Shown: positions 21,420-32,930 of the stretch, one piece after another
Layout of the letters: each line of letters opens with the position of its first letter
Numbering within the stretch: the stretch's first letter is position 1
Assembly: GCF_019393635.1 (NCBI RefSeq)
Contig: NC_057863.1
Coordinates: 4,440,191 to 4,504,190 of the forward strand
Direction: 5' to 3'
Length of the DNA: 64,000 bases
DNA from: Dromiciops gliroides
Lineage: Eukaryota; Chordata; Mammalia; Microbiotheria; Microbiotheriidae
Translations under genes and position numbers: made by a program
Notes under the pieces: generated by a model
What the model saw: only the letters and a program-made list of their open reading frames with translations
Databases searched by the model: none
What the model was told of the DNA's origin: nothing

Positions 21420-21640
21420 AATTTACTTTCCATTGGCATAGAGAGATAGACAAAGATGTAGAGATGTAGTAGATGATAGATAGATGATAGGTAGATAGTT
21501 CATGTCATTCCTTACTCTCTCATTTCTTACTCCTGAAGCATATTTTCCAAGATATTTTTCAATGTCCTTGCCTTTTCTCACCTTTGCATTTAAGTCACTG
21601 AGTAACAAATTATACACAGATTATTTGTAAGGTCTTATTA
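21420..21640 (-). pseudogene. possible non-LTR retrotransposon endonuclease fragment
   Basis: The minus frame 21423-21617 contains LLSDLNAKVRKGKDIEKYLG then RNERVRND. The pattern D-x-N-A-K-V-G-K-G and R-N-E-R-G is typical of apurinic-type endonuclease domains of RTE/L1-like LINEs. Only about 45 residues match. It could be the 5' part of the BovB-like element at 16.6-18.5 kb, but continuity cannot be shown. Confidence 0.45.
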
Positions 21641-22551
21641 AGTTCTTTGTAGACTCTGCCTCATGCTAGGCAATACATGCTGATGTATAAGTGGCATTCA
21701 TTTTAACGGGCCACTTAAAATACCTATGTTGAGTGCTACAGTGTAAGATGACCAAATGTCCCATGAAATTATATTTCTTATTGTCTTGAGATGCACAATA
21801 AAACCAGCTTCACCAATTCCTTTATTTGCTTCAGGGAGAGTTTGTGAGCCATTTTGCTACTGAGTCATAAGTTCCTTCTGTCTTCTTATTTCATTTGTTG
21901 TGGGAATGACAAGATTGATATGATCCATTAATGCGCCCACTCAGTTACTGGATAGTGATGTCATGTTGAGTATGCCAATAGTTGAATTCTAGATTGCCTT
22001 AAAACCAAGTTATTTTTGCCCCCTGGCTCATTTACAGACTTTATGTCACAATTATGGCAGGAACTTTATATTTCCAAAAGAAACCAGTGCCAAAAATATC
22101 CTTTGGAAGAATGGTGATGATACAGAGGCCAGTGAAGAGATGGGAGCCCCCTTGCCTTTATTCATCATTAGAATTCTAACCTGCTGGCACCAGAAGGAGC
22201 CTTGAATGTAGAAATCTCAGGTCTTCGGGGTGAGGAAGGCTTCCATAAGACAGCTGTCATCGTGTATCTGTCCAGGCAAAAGCAACATTGATGGCTACAG
22301 CAGGGGGTGGGAGCAGCTTGACTTTCTAATGAGAACCAAGAAATAGGTGTGACCCATGTGTTGGTGCGCATGCCAGTATGTAACTGTATATGCATATATA
22401 TGCGAGTGTGGGTAAACATATGGATTTCTTTCTGTGGTGGGCTGTCCAGGTGTTGGCCTGGAGGTATCCCCATGTGGACACCTGTGTGTCTGTGTTGCTG
22501 TGTGAGAGAGCCTCTGTGTATCTGTGTGTCCTTACATGTGTGATTGTGAGT
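21641..22551. other. unclassified sequence
   Basis: No gene recognised. The part next to the endonuclease remnant may belong to the same LINE. TGTG-rich low complexity rises towards 22550. Confidence 0.3.
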
Positions 22552-22588
22552 GTGCGTGTGTGTGTGTGTGTGTGTATGTGTGTGTGTA
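22552..22588. repeat. (TG)n microsatellite
   Basis: TG run with one TATG interruption. It underlies spurious Cys/Val frames on the plus strand and a His/Thr frame on the minus strand. Confidence 0.9.
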
Positions 22589-22774
22589 TGCACGGGAATA
22601 GAAGCTGTTTGGGAGAAGCATCTCCACGTGTCTCTATCAGCCTGGGGAAGACAGACAGTTACTTGTGCTTTCAGGCACAGACTGTTTCAGTTTTTTATTT
22701 GGCCCCCTTGTACCCAACTAATAGTAATAGCAATAATAACAATAAGAAACAACTACCTTTAGCGAGCACTTTAG

Positions 22775-23160
22775 GGTCTTCATACCTCCAAAAATGCCAT
22801 GACAACTCCTGGAGCAGCAGAACCCATAAAGGAACAGAGGGAAACCATTTCCAGCCAAAGATGGCTTAAATAGGTGGCAGGGATCGTCTGCTGTACCTGG
22901 GTGAGAGAGGAGCACAACTCATGGTGCAGATCCAGCTCCAGGCAGGCCATGCCTCTGGAGCCTCTAAATCTTCAGTGTCAGCAGCTTCTTCTGAAACTCA
23001 GCTCATGGACCAGTGAGGGGGTCTAGTGGTTGGCTGGGGAGAAATAGTAGAGGGTCCCTGCTGGAGCAGAAGTGGGAGTGCTGTGTCGTTACCCAGGAAG
23101 TAGACTTGAGTGACAGGGGCCCATTGGGGGAGGGCAACAGGCACACCAAGCTTGTTGACC
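22775..23160 (+). mobile_element. L1 5'UTR fragment
   Basis: Shares an ordered set of words with 28660-28915: 'ctggagcagcagaaccca', 'catttccagccaaaga' and 'ctcatggaccagtgaggggg' (the last only here). The layout fits the marsupial L1 5'UTR as I remember it. Neither ORF1 nor ORF2 follows, so it is a 3'-lacking piece. Confidence 0.6.
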
Positions 23161-23424
23161 ACAGAGAATCAGATTTCAATCAGATTTCTGCTTCCTGGTT
23201 AAAAAGCAAGTTGGCTGTGGTTACTTACATGTCAGGTGGGCTGAGAATGAGCCTCTCCTTAAATCATTTCACCTGGGACCCCCTGTAGCTTGGGACAGTG
23301 CATCCTGGAAGCAGTGCTCCACATTAAGGAGTTAAAAGCCAAGAAACAGGCTGGCAAGATGAGCAGGAGAGAAAGCAGTGGACCATCAAAAGTTTCTTTG
23401 GTGACAAGGTAGATCAAAATAGAG

Positions 23425-23625
23425 CTCACTTTAGGGTTGTAAAGCACTTTAGCCACATGATCTCATTTGACCCACACAACCATCCTAGTGAGTCAGGGTA
23501 ATTATTATCACCATTTTACAAATGAAAATCTGAGGCCAAAAGAGGTTAAGCAATTTGCTTGGGGTTATACAGTTAGTTGTGTCTGAGGATAAGATCCAAG
23601 CCTGCATCTTGTGTGCCTCAGTGAG
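23425..23625 (-). repeat. CORE-SINE (MAR1/MIR-like)
   Basis: 'ttgtaaagcactttagccac', 'tgatctcatttgacccacac', 'tatcaccattttacaaatga' and 'aagaggttaagcaatttgct' give the complete order of a reverse marsupial CORE-SINE. Confidence 0.65.
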
Positions 23626-24012
23626 ACCCAAATGACTGACTTGTTCCTAAATGTAGAGGAAGGAAGAGTTAAGAGAAGAGAAAAACAAAGAAAAGGAAAG
23701 AAAAAAATAAAGCTTACTCCCTTCTAAAATGATTTTTTTTTTACAAATGATTTCCCAACCTGTTATGCCACCCATTCCATAAACCTACCATTGAATACCA
23801 GTATTCAAACACAGAAATATTCATCAATATGTTTATTACTATTGTTATCATAGTCAATTAAAAATATATACATGATTTTCCTTTTAATTTAATTTCATTT
23901 TTTTAACCTGGAAAAAATAAATAATACTATGCCTGGAATAAGATGGCTTGTGTTTAAATTTTAGCTAAAAAATAAAATATTTATCCCTCAGTTTTCTCAA
24001 GAAAAATGTGGA

Positions 24013-24056
24013 GTGTGTGTGTGTGTGTGTGTATGTGTGCATGTGTGTGTGTGTAT
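24013..24056. repeat. (TG)n microsatellite
   Basis: TG run with ATG and CATG interruptions. It starts a 162-codon frame (24013-24501) that begins poly(Cys-Val) and shows no protein family afterwards. Confidence 0.9.
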
Positions 24057-25399
24057 AGTTATTGTGAAGAAAGCACTTTGTAACCTATACAACTCTAGAT
24101 CATGCAATCTTTTGTTCTCACAGTTCCCATGCCAGTGTTGGGTATGCAGAAGATATGTCAAGAATGCATCAGGATTTGGGTGTCACATTTTAGGAAAGCC
24201 TGTGATGAGCTGGAGAGACTTTGTGATGGTGAAGAGCCTTGAGATCATGCATTATGTACTCCATTGTAGTACCAGAGGGCTCTCTGTGGAAATACCAATC
24301 TCTGACTCTCAGAGAAGCAGCTCCTTTCCCTCTCTAGCTGTACCCTTTTTTGTGGGGGCAATACTTGTCTCAGTAGTTGAAAGGTTTAGTGTGGATTTAA
24401 CCAATGAAACTCTTAGCTTGAAGCCCCCACCCACTGGAAAACTCCTGCCCCTCTTTCAGTTCTGCTGCATCTCAGTGAAATGTATTCTTCTAAACACATA
24501 ACACAACTCTGTACAGTTTTTTTTTAGTCATAACAGTAGAAAGGGCATAAAACCAAACAGATTAAAACAACCAGGGTTGGGTGGGAGGGAGCTTGCAAAT
24601 CCTTTCCAGATCCAGCAGCTGAAAGCCTCTTTTTATTTGAAGGCAAGCCAGAATATTAGTGCTCAAGGAAACAGTTCTGGAGCTCAGAGGAAAAATTCCT
24701 CCTCCTGTTGTAAAGGAGAGAAATGTGTGAATGACCATTGCTAGGTCCCCTCCCTTCATCCCACCCCCCAGCTAAATTAGGTGCTGGAGTCCTGGCTAAT
24801 GGGCAGGAGCTTTTCTCCAGGCTCTGGTCCCCCTCCCCCTCTGCCCAGTGCCACAGCTGGTGCCCACTCTATCCCTTTCCCAATCAGTTCTGACACTTTC
24901 ACTGTTCACCCACAGGACCTGGCTTATACCCAATGAGAGCATGCATGGCCTGCCTTGGAAAGCCTTATCTCAGAGACACAGCTGTGAGGGAAGTCAGGCT
25001 GGCTCTGTGTTGGCCATCATTTCTATCATCATCTTCTTCCTTGACAAGCCCCATGTGCTGCCAGCCTCCTCCCGGGACATTTCTGCCAGCTGCTTCCAAC
25101 ACAGCCCTCTCTGATGCTTTGCCTTCCAGGCTTTTGGGGCAGAGCAGTGAGACTGCTCTGCATCCAGTTCTCTCTAAGCATATTCCTTAATAATCTCTTG
25201 TCTTGAAGGACAAGATGTTTTATGAACATCCTGGGTCCTTCCTCTCCCTTCACATCCTGCTCCCAGCTCCCAAAAAGTGCCATGTTCTTGGTTGGTTTAA
25301 AAAGGGCTTTAGTACAAAGCATTACAGTAGAAGCTGAGACTTAGAGGAGACAATCTCATGGACACACGTTTCTGTGGGTTCCAGTGGCAAAGGTTCTTA
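24057..25399. other. unique sequence, nothing recognised
   Basis: No repeat or gene can be supported. Overlapping frames of 85-97 codons between 24848 and 25322 on both strands lack motifs. Confidence 0.35.
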
Positions 25400-25403
25400 T
25401 GGA

Positions 25404-25775
25404 TGTTAAGGGCTAAAATTCTAGCTAAACTGTCTAAAATATCTAGTGAGTGGTCGCCAATAAATTATAAGCTTTAGCAAGAGTTAGACTTTTAAGCATT
25501 TATTAAGGAGAATAAGAATTTGGTAAAGAGAGAGAGAAAGGCCTAGATTCCTATCTATTAAAGGGAGAGCACATTTCTAGCTCCGCTCTCCACCAGAGTC
25601 CAAAGGAAAGAGGGTGAGACAGAGCGCCAGTCTCTTCCTTCTTCCTCCCACTAGCCAACGTCACTTCCTGACGCCAAAGAAAAGACGCATGTTCTTGCCC
25701 TCAAAGACCTTCGCTTCATGGGTGGAGCTCTTCTACAGTAAGTCTCCAGCAGGTGGTGTCATTCCGGTCATTACA
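25404..25775 (-). mobile_element. solo LTR (endogenous retrovirus) with 4-bp TSD
   Basis: Begins TGTTAAGG and ends CATTACA, with a perfect TGGA at 25400-25403 and 25776-25779, the 4-bp duplication usual for gammaretrovirus-like integrations. On the minus strand an AATAAA at about 25505 precedes a U5-like end (AATTTATTGGCGACCACTCA). Length 372 bp. No internal retroviral sequence adjoins it, so it is a solo LTR. Confidence 0.8.
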
Positions 25776-26129
25776 TGGATGACTCTTGGTCCTGTGGCCC
25801 AACCATGGGGAACAAGCCCCCCTCTGTCTTGTCTGCCCCTTTATCTGCCAGGGCTTATCTCTGGTGTAAACATGATTTTGACTCTGTGCTTGTCAACTTG
25901 GCTGCCAAGACACTTGGTTTGTCATCCTTTGTCAGTTTTGTTTCTTTGACACTTAGTGATGGAGGTGGGGGATTGATGGCCAAGGATGGACACTTCTTTT
26001 CAGGAGTCCTTCCAGACACTTAACTACTCAGAATCCAAAATTATGACCATTCCCTCTTCCTAGATTACCCCCAGTCTCCTCTGGAGGTACCCATCATGCA
26101 AAGCTCAGAATTTCATATTTTTACATGCT
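25776..26129. other. unique sequence, nothing recognised
   Basis: No feature supported. Confidence 0.35.
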
Positions 26130-26400
26130 TCAACATGTCTTCTTTCTTCCTGCTTGGTCTACATGAAGGAAATTCAGACTGGGCAGATTCTTTGGAATAT
26201 AAGGAAAAACTCTCTAACAATAAGTGCTGTCCCAAGGGAGGCTGGACCACCCAGAAGCTAATGGGTCCCACCTCACAAGGAATATTCAAGCAAAGTCTGG
26301 CTGATCATTTTGGGGAGATGAGCTAAAGAGATTCTTGTTCAGGTATCACTTGGACTAGATGCTTCAAAGGTTCCGTCCAACTCTCAGATTCAGAAATCCT
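26130..26400 (+). repeat. CR1/L3-like 3' end
   Basis: Order of words typical of a CR1-type 3' region: 'ctgtcccaagggaggctgga', 'attcaagcaaagtctggctg', then 'cttggactagatgcttcaaa' and 'ggttccgtccaactctcaga'. Confidence 0.6.
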
Positions 26401-26789
26401 TGGGGTAAGAGACAATGCCCTTGGCAGCCAAATTTCCTCTTCCACTAATGTACCCTGAACAGGTCCCAGTCTCTGTGGCCCTGGAACCACCCTGTTGGGA
26501 TTCCATGTCCTCCTCCTCATAGCTTGTGTACAGACCCTCCCCACACATGCACACCATTCCCCATGCCCACCCCCACCATGCTGCACAGATTCTGACAGAC
26601 GTTCAGGAAGGGAACTCAGAGGTATCTGGTTGAACACACAAGCTGAAGACATTCCTGATCATTGGCCTCCAAGGCTACTTTTGGATGGCCCTAATTGGTG
26701 GGAAATCCTCCTCCATATCTGCCCTAAATCGGCCTCTTTGTCATTCCTCCCCCAACCCCCCTGTTCCCCTGCATCCAAGAAAACCAAGA

Positions 26790-26870
26790 TGGATTCATGT
26801 TGGTCCTTCACAGACAGTGAATCCTGGCACATAGGGCCCACTGAATAAATGCTCACTGGTTGATTCATTA
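26790..26870 (+). repeat. L2 terminus
   Basis: 'atcctggcacatagggccca' then 'gaataaatgctcactggttg' is the L2 end. Confidence 0.6.
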
Positions 26871-27019
26871 TTATGATTGGTATCTAGTTATTTTAAAATG
26901 TATATGTCATTTATCTTTTAACTTAATTTAATTTTTTTAACCTGGAAAAAAGAAAGAACAATGTCCCTGGAATAACCAATGCCCAGGTGAGATGGGTAAG
27001 ACAGACAGATAGACATTAG

Positions 27020-27150
27020 CATCCATTTTTTAGTAAGGAGACGGGTTAGAAAATGAAGGGACTTGTCCAAGGTGAGAGTGGACAGCTGGGGCTTGGCCCC
27101 AAGTCACTTACTGCTGGGTCCCACACCCTTCCCTATGTACCGTACCACTA
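27020..27150 (-). repeat. MIR-like SINE fragment
   Basis: 'agggacttgtccaaggtgag' and 'gggcttggccccaagtcact' fit a diverged reverse MIR. Confidence 0.4.
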
Positions 27151-28305
27151 TCAGGTAACAATAGTCACTAACAGGTCAGTGCTGAGAATCTTCTGCAGGT
27201 GACTCTCACACAGAGGCCAGACTCCAAGTTTAGGCCGAACAGCATGAGCTCAGTTGCATCTCTGGTATTGTTGCATGCCTGGTATTGTTGTCCAAGCCCC
27301 TCAGCTCATGAATGTACACAAATAGGTCCACTCTAGCACACTGTGCACTGTGGAAAAGAAGGTGGGGAACATTTTCCAGCAGAATGAATTGACAGGAGTA
27401 GAAGAAGCTGGCTCGCTTTTGCTGTGTGTGCTGTCCAGATAAGGGAAGGGTGGATTTTCATGTAATCCCATTTGTAATGATGTTTCATCCCAGATTATAT
27501 TCTTCATGCTCTCATAAGAGTATTATCCTCCTTTAGCTCATACCAAGTTTGATTTTCTGGACAACTTGGCAGTACTAATTGTGCAGAACTGCAAGCCTTC
27601 TCTTGGGGAGTGATGGTGGCATTCAGAGGGTTACTTTGGAATCCTGCATGAGTAGAAATAGAAGTCACTATCTACTAGGGATATTGGAGGAGGGCTCATG
27701 CAAAGGGACAGAGGCTGAAATGGACTTCTAAACCAAGAAGAAGAAACTTTATTGGTACCCAGGTAAGTGCCCCAAAATTCTATCTGGTAAAGGTAAAATG
27801 GATGTCATGCACAAAATGGGGTAGAAATTTCCTGGAGACTTTCAGACACAGCATCTTTGAGGTGGAGATGCCAGGAACCTATGGTAGCTCTGCTGGAGAA
27901 ACCACTTCAGGGGAACAAAACAAAGCCAAACTTGGCTGGGAAGGAGCTCCCCTCAGGTTCATCAGCCAAGAGGAGGAAATATGGACTCTATTTTAATGAA
28001 TTAACCTTGCTGCCAATATGGTAAGCTCAGCTGGTTTTTTTTTTTCCTGCTGAAGAAATACAAAAGCAGAAGCACTGTGGATGTATCATTTTCCTAGAAA
28101 ATGGCCCCATTTTCCTCATCTTAGTTACATCCTGCCTTTATCTAAGGCTACTTACAAGTCCCAGATTCTTTGGTTCTATGTATATGATATAGCACAACCC
28201 ACTGAAACCTAGGTGGGCATTACTTATGCCCCTTCAGCTCACAGCAGGGAAAACAAGTCCAATAGAGCTCAGTCAGTCTGTGGGTGACGTAGTGGTCCTT
28301 GCCCC
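27151..28305. other. unique sequence, nothing recognised
   Basis: No repeat or gene recognised. Frames of 60-68 codons lack motifs. Confidence 0.4.
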
Positions 28306-28309
28306 TTGT

Positions 28310-28478
28310 GCAATGGAAGGAAAAATGTCAGATTTGGAGTCAGATAAACCAGGTTTCTATCTCAGCTCTGCCCCTAACTACCTGTGGGAGCTTGGACACG
28401 TAGTTTAATGTCTCTACATCTTGAGATCCTTCTCTGTAACATGAGAAGGTTGAACTGATAACCTCTACAATGCCTATC
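28310..28478 (+). repeat. MIR-like SINE
   Basis: 'ttggagtcagataaaccagg', 'ctcagctctgcccctaacta', 'atcttgagatccttctctgt' and 'aacatgagaaggttgaactg' cover most of a plus-strand MIR. Confidence 0.65.
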
Positions 28479-28479
28479 T

Positions 28480-28558
28480 TCTCTGTCACATTCCCCAGTG
28501 CCTAGCATGGTGCCTGGCACATAGTGCTTTATGAATGCTTGTTGATTGCTTGCTTTTA
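28480..28558 (+). repeat. L2 terminus
   Basis: 'ccccagtgcctagcatggtg', 'cctggcacatagtgctttat' and 'gaatgcttgttgattgc' are the L2 3' end. Confidence 0.75.
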
Positions 28559-28589
28559 GTTCTAAGTCAAATAGCAGGTAAAAACAACT

Positions 28590-28915
28590 AGAGAGAATCC
28601 TGATTAAGACTGGGAGGTTTGGGAGGACCTAAAGGCAGTAAGATCACCACACGATTGCTCCAAAAAACCTCCAAATGATGCCATAGGACAATCCCTGGAG
28701 CAGCAGAACCCACAAAAGAAGGGGCTGAGATCATTTTCCAGCCAAAGACAGCTTACAAGGTTGACAGGAGGGGGCCGCTGTGCCGGTGCAGAAGCGGGGC
28801 CCAACCCCTGTGGTGATGCTGACACAGATCTGGTCCCAGGCCAGCCTCGCCGGAGAAAGAGACCCCCAGAGCGTCTGAATCAGCTGCAGCACCAGCGTCT
28901 TCTGGAGTTAATATC
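28590..28915 (+). mobile_element. L1 5'UTR fragment
   Basis: 'aggacctaaaggcagtaaga', 'ctggagcagcagaacccaca' and 'tcattttccagccaaagaca' followed by GC-rich sequence ('ggccagcctcgccggagaaa') match the plan of the marsupial L1 5'UTR and the shorter copy at 22775. It stops at about 28915 without ORF1. A frame crossing it has no protein identity. Confidence 0.65.
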
Positions 28916-29434
28916 ACTGCTGATATTAATCAGAAGCCAATAGTGTTTAAGCCATAGGAGAGAGAGTCCTTGGAGAGATCAGCATTTGTATTTCAAATGT
29001 AGAAAACCTAATAGATCTTTTTCATGGTGTTGAGAGCTTTCGCCAGTTGGTGTGAAAGTAGGGCCAGAAATATAGACTTCCCAAGACACATGTTTTTTCT
29101 TGTAATCATTTCCTCCTCACAGAGAGGATTCACTCTAATAATGGATGTTTTTCTCCTTTCTTAAGGAATGAAAGCCTGGTCCCCTGACTTTTGAGAATCA
29201 GGCTGCAGTAGGTTCACAGAATGAAGCCTATACTGGTTCTCTCACTCACCCCAATATCAGAATAGCAGAAGGAAGTTTTCTTACCAGGTACCAGAGACCT
29301 CCCCATTGAATTCTGACAGGGTGGATTGGGATAAATGGGATAATTAATTCATGCCAAGTAAATGCTTCACGATACCTGGAGAGTGGAATTTTACAATTAG
29401 TTCTGTCAATTATAATTGTGTCTATAACTTGACT

Positions 29435-29565
29435 GTACATAGTTATTTGTCCAGGGTCACACAGCTAGTATCTAAATTCAGATTTTTACTCCAGAAGATG
29501 AGTCTTCCCGAGTCCAGATCTGGCACTTTCTCCACTGCAGCACCATCTACGTGCCCGCCCTCCTC
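29435..29565 (-). repeat. CORE-SINE fragment
   Basis: 'ttgtccagggtcacacagct', 'agatgagtcttcccgagtcc' and 'tttctccactgcagcaccat' form a reverse SINE head and core. Confidence 0.6.
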
Positions 29566-29649
29566 ATTGCTACCTATTTGTTGATGGAATTTATTGGTTC
29601 TTTGACCAGGTGGGTATACAGTATTATATATTGATATGCTCATATGGAA

Positions 29650-29925
29650 CTAGGTGGCACAGTGCAGAAAGTGGATATAAAGACACCTATATTCAAATCC
29701 TGCCTGAAATATGCCCCATTTATACGACTCAGGGCAACTCTCTGTGACTTAGTTTCCTCAACTATAAAATGGTAATAGGCCCTACTTCCCAGGATGGTTG
29801 TGAGGAACAAATGAGTTAAGATATGTTGTGAAAGTCAAATAAATTAAGATATGTAGTTTCTTAACCTTAGAACTATGTAAATGTTAGGTGGTATTATTAT
29901 TGTTATTATTATTATAGATATTAAA
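29650..29925 (+). repeat. MIR-like SINE
   Basis: 'aggtggcacagtgcagaaag', 'tattcaaatcctgcctgaaa', 'tgacttagtttcctcaacta' and 'cccaggatggttgtgaggaa' in order. It ends in an ATT-rich run. Confidence 0.6.
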
Positions 29926-30640
29926 TCATGTAATCTCTGTAAGCCACAGTCTCCTCCTCTATACAGTGGAGACAATAGTAGCAATGGATAATATAGGCAA
30001 AGCACCTTGTAAACCTGAAGGTGTTATCTTATGTGTTAGCTGTTATTATTCTTTTAATTTTCATGGCATGGATGAAAGGGAAATATTGTGTCATGTTGCC
30101 AGAAGGTGGCAGTGTATTATTTGCCAGCCCTGTGTTGTCCCAACAAACACGCATCTCTGATCTTGGAGATCATCATGGAAAGGGGAGGGAAATGAGGTCA
30201 AGGACTCATGCCCTACCTTCATCAGAACAATGGAGTAACCACACACAGAGCTATAATTTGGTGTGGATGGGGGATAATCAGCTCACTGGGGACTTGGATG
30301 CACAATAAGTCACACCTCAGTCCCTTGACTTTGGGCAGAAGAATAATGAGCTCCAACAAGCTGGAGGGGTTGGATAGAGTAGGCGTCCTTTGACTTACTA
30401 ACAGGTTAATACACCACTGACTCAAAACTGACTTGTGCCTAGGAAAGGGAAGGGGCATCTCCACTAGCCTTTGGAATCCCAAAACTCTGGAATGGAGAAC
30501 AGAAGAAGCATGAAGAGCTTACAGACAGATTGTCAGGGGCACGCTGTCCTCTCCTCTGGGCCTGCCTCTGACCTGCAGAGAGTCGCAGGTGGCTTCTTTG
30601 GCTCCAGTTGCATCTCTCTTATTTTCTTCTGGAGAAGGAA
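29926..30640. other. unique sequence, nothing recognised
   Basis: No feature supported. A 95-codon plus frame (30021-30308) has no motif. Confidence 0.35.
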
Positions 30641-30644
30641 AGAA

Positions 30645-30892
30645 ACAAATATTTATTAAGTCTTACTGTGTGCCAGCTACTGTGCTAAGCGCCTTACAAA
30701 TAATATCTCGTTTGATCCTTACAATGTCCTGCAATGCAGGTGCTATTTTTATCCCCATTTGGAGACATACAGAAGTAAAATGACTGGCCCAGGATCACAC
30801 AGCTAGTACAGGTCTAAGGCCAGGTTTGAACCTAGGTCTTCCTCACTCCAGGCCCTGCAATCCATCCACTCTGCTACCTAGCTAGCTGTCTC
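30645..30892 (-). repeat. CORE-SINE (MAR1/MIR-like)
   Basis: 'tactgtgctaagcgccttac', 'atctcgtttgatccttacaa', 'tttttatccccatttggaga', 'ctggcccaggatcacacagc' and 'aacctaggtcttcctcactc' give a nearly complete reverse copy. Confidence 0.75.
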
Positions 30893-30999
30893 TACAAAGA
30901 GGTCAATAGCATCATGGATTTATTCTCCTTTTCCTTCCCTCTCTCCCTTATGCAGATGGACTCATCAGGATAGACTGAAATAGACCTAGGAAATGTAAG

Positions 31000-31240
31000 C
31001 TACAACCACTTTTCTTTCAGAAATAACAGCATGTTGTATTTTGAAGATTATTGCAAATGATTCCATTTTCATCATATACAAGTAATTTGGATCGATTTGT
31101 ATTTCTGCATTTAGCTATGAATTTCCTGCTGAAAGACCTGGAGAAAATTGAAAGCATGAGAATGAAGGTTGTTAATGTAATCACAGAAGGCCCAGATAGC
31201 TCAACTGAATCATTCAATCAATCCAAAATATAAGCTATGT
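31000..31240. other. candidate conserved noncoding element
   Basis: Single-copy sequence with 'gattattgcaaatgattcca' and 'caagtaatttggatcgattt', free of repeat words. A 60-codon plus frame (31051-31233) is open and shows no known motif, so coding is not called. Confidence 0.3.
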
Positions 31241-31970
31241 ACAGACAAGTCCTTAATCCATCTGAGAGGAACAAAGTGCTTTCTTTGGTCATTGGATGAA
31301 AGTGGATGTTGCCGCACAAGAAATGTCTTGTGACTAGTTCAGAGACTCAAACACACTTTTGGGACTTTGTATAATAGAGCAAGCCACTTCTGAATCACAG
31401 ATTGCAGCCACAAACCAATTGAGGAATCATCGATTTCAGAAGTAAAGGACTCTTGAGAAAGAATTCCTCTGGTGGTGGGGGTGGGAGATTGAGCTTCCCT
31501 TCTTCCTTCTCCCCTAATGACTAGGTGACAACTTTTAAATGTGACAACTTTTGAAATGTGTAAAGAACTGAAATTCAAAGTGGGGACAATAGCAACATTC
31601 CTGTAGCAACAGTGGCTGATGGTAGCTCTCTAATTGGGATCTGAGAGATGAACCCAGGACAAACTAGACACCCTAAGAAAAATGAACTTCTGTGTTCTAG
31701 AAAGATCTTGAGAGTAAGAGCCAATCAGAATTTTATACCTAAGGAAAACTTAAAGTCATAAGAAGTCCAAAAACAGAGAAAAGGACTTCCAATAATGAGG
31801 AAGTATGAATTTATCTTTGGATTCTTTCTTCAGGAGTCTTACGTGTGAAAGATGAGAATGTATACCAGTTTTTGGTTGTTTTGTTTTGTTTTAGCATGAG
31901 GGTGAGGGAGCTGGAAGGGAGGCATTTCTAGAACAATTGTCCTTTCTATACCTGTTTGATAAATACCCCT

Positions 31971-32130
31971 TCTTTTTTCTTTTTTTTTTTTTTTTAGTGA
32001 GGCAATTGGGGTTAAGTGACTTGCCCAGGGTCACACAGCTAGTAAGTGTTAAGTGTCTGAGGCCAGATTTGAACTCAGGTACTCCTGACTCCAGGGCTGG
32101 TGCTCTATCCACTGAGCCACCTAGCTGCCC
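31971..32130 (-). mobile_element. tRNA-type marsupial SINE (WSINE1-like), with TSD
   Basis: Full reverse copy behind a T-rich tail. GATAAATACCC precedes the T tail (31958) and follows the head (32131), a target duplication. Close to consensus, so young. Confidence 0.95.
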
Positions 32131-32379
32131 GATAAATACCCTTTCTAAAAGTTAATTAAGTGTGACTAATAATCAGTTCAGAGGATACCTGTGGGGGCTT
32201 CTAAGAGACAGTACTAGGAACTGCAGCACTCTGCAGGTCACCTCTACCATTATGATGGAAATGGTGGTCACTAGCCCCATGGGACCCATCGCACCAATTC
32301 CAGAAGTATAGAAAAGTAGTTCACAAAGAGGATACTACAAAAAGAATAGAAAGATGGAGATGATGGACGCCGCTGCTGA
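32131..32379. other. unique sequence, nothing recognised
   Basis: No feature supported. Confidence 0.35.
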
Positions 32380-32500
32380 AAGAGACTTCAGAGGTCTTCT
32401 AGTCCAACCTCTCAATTTTAAATGTGAGGAAATGAAGACCTAGAAAAACTAAGTAACTCACTCCAGGTCATAAGCAGCAACATATGAACAAAAATGAATT
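32380..32500 (-). repeat. MIR-like SINE fragment
   Basis: 'agaggtcttctagtccaacc', 'aaatgtgaggaaatgaagac' and 'caggtcataagcagcaacat' fit a reverse MIR. Confidence 0.5.
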
Positions 32501-32790
32501 GAGAACACATGTGTTGAACGTTCTCCCTAAGTTGAGAAGCGAGTACAACAGGGCATCACTGAGGAATGAACTTCTCAGGCAGGAGCTGGTTTTGAAGATC
32601 CATGTCCAGATGGTTCTATTTCAGATCAGAATGTTGTTACCCTCTGTGACCTTGACTTTGTGATTGACGTCTTCCTTGAAGTGCATTATGTATATTGTAT
32701 GAATATGGAATTCACTAAAGAAGAATTTGGGGCATCTACATTCTCAAATCCTTTAGCTTCATTATTTTAACCATCTTAAGAATGTTTCAG

Positions 32791-32930
32791 GGGCAGTTAG
32801 GTGGCACAATGGATAAAGTACCAGCCCTGGAATCAGGAGGACCTGAGTTCAAATCTGGTCTCAGACACTTGATACTTACTAGCTATATGACCCTGAGCAA
32901 GTCACTTAACCCTCATTGCCCTGGGGGGAA
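32791..32930 (+). mobile_element. tRNA-type marsupial SINE (WSINE1-like), with TSD
   Basis: Full copy, slightly diverged (head GGGCAGTTAGGTGGCACAAT). Perfect 13-bp target duplication AAGAATGTTTCAG at 32778-32790 and 32931-32943. Confidence 0.95.

Noticed and set aside
20967..21449. 160-codon plus frame
   Set aside because: No motif, Pro/Ser/Phe/His-rich composition typical of chance frames, partly overlapping a LINE remnant.
22168..22593. 141-codon minus frame starting with poly(His-Thr)
   Set aside because: Caused by a (TG)n run; the remainder has no family motif.
24013..24501. 162-codon plus frame
   Set aside because: Begins in a TG microsatellite, no motif or splice context afterwards.
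25404..25775. Possible CpG-rich promoter of a host gene
   Set aside because: TG...CA ends and TGGA duplication show it to be an LTR; no exon follows.
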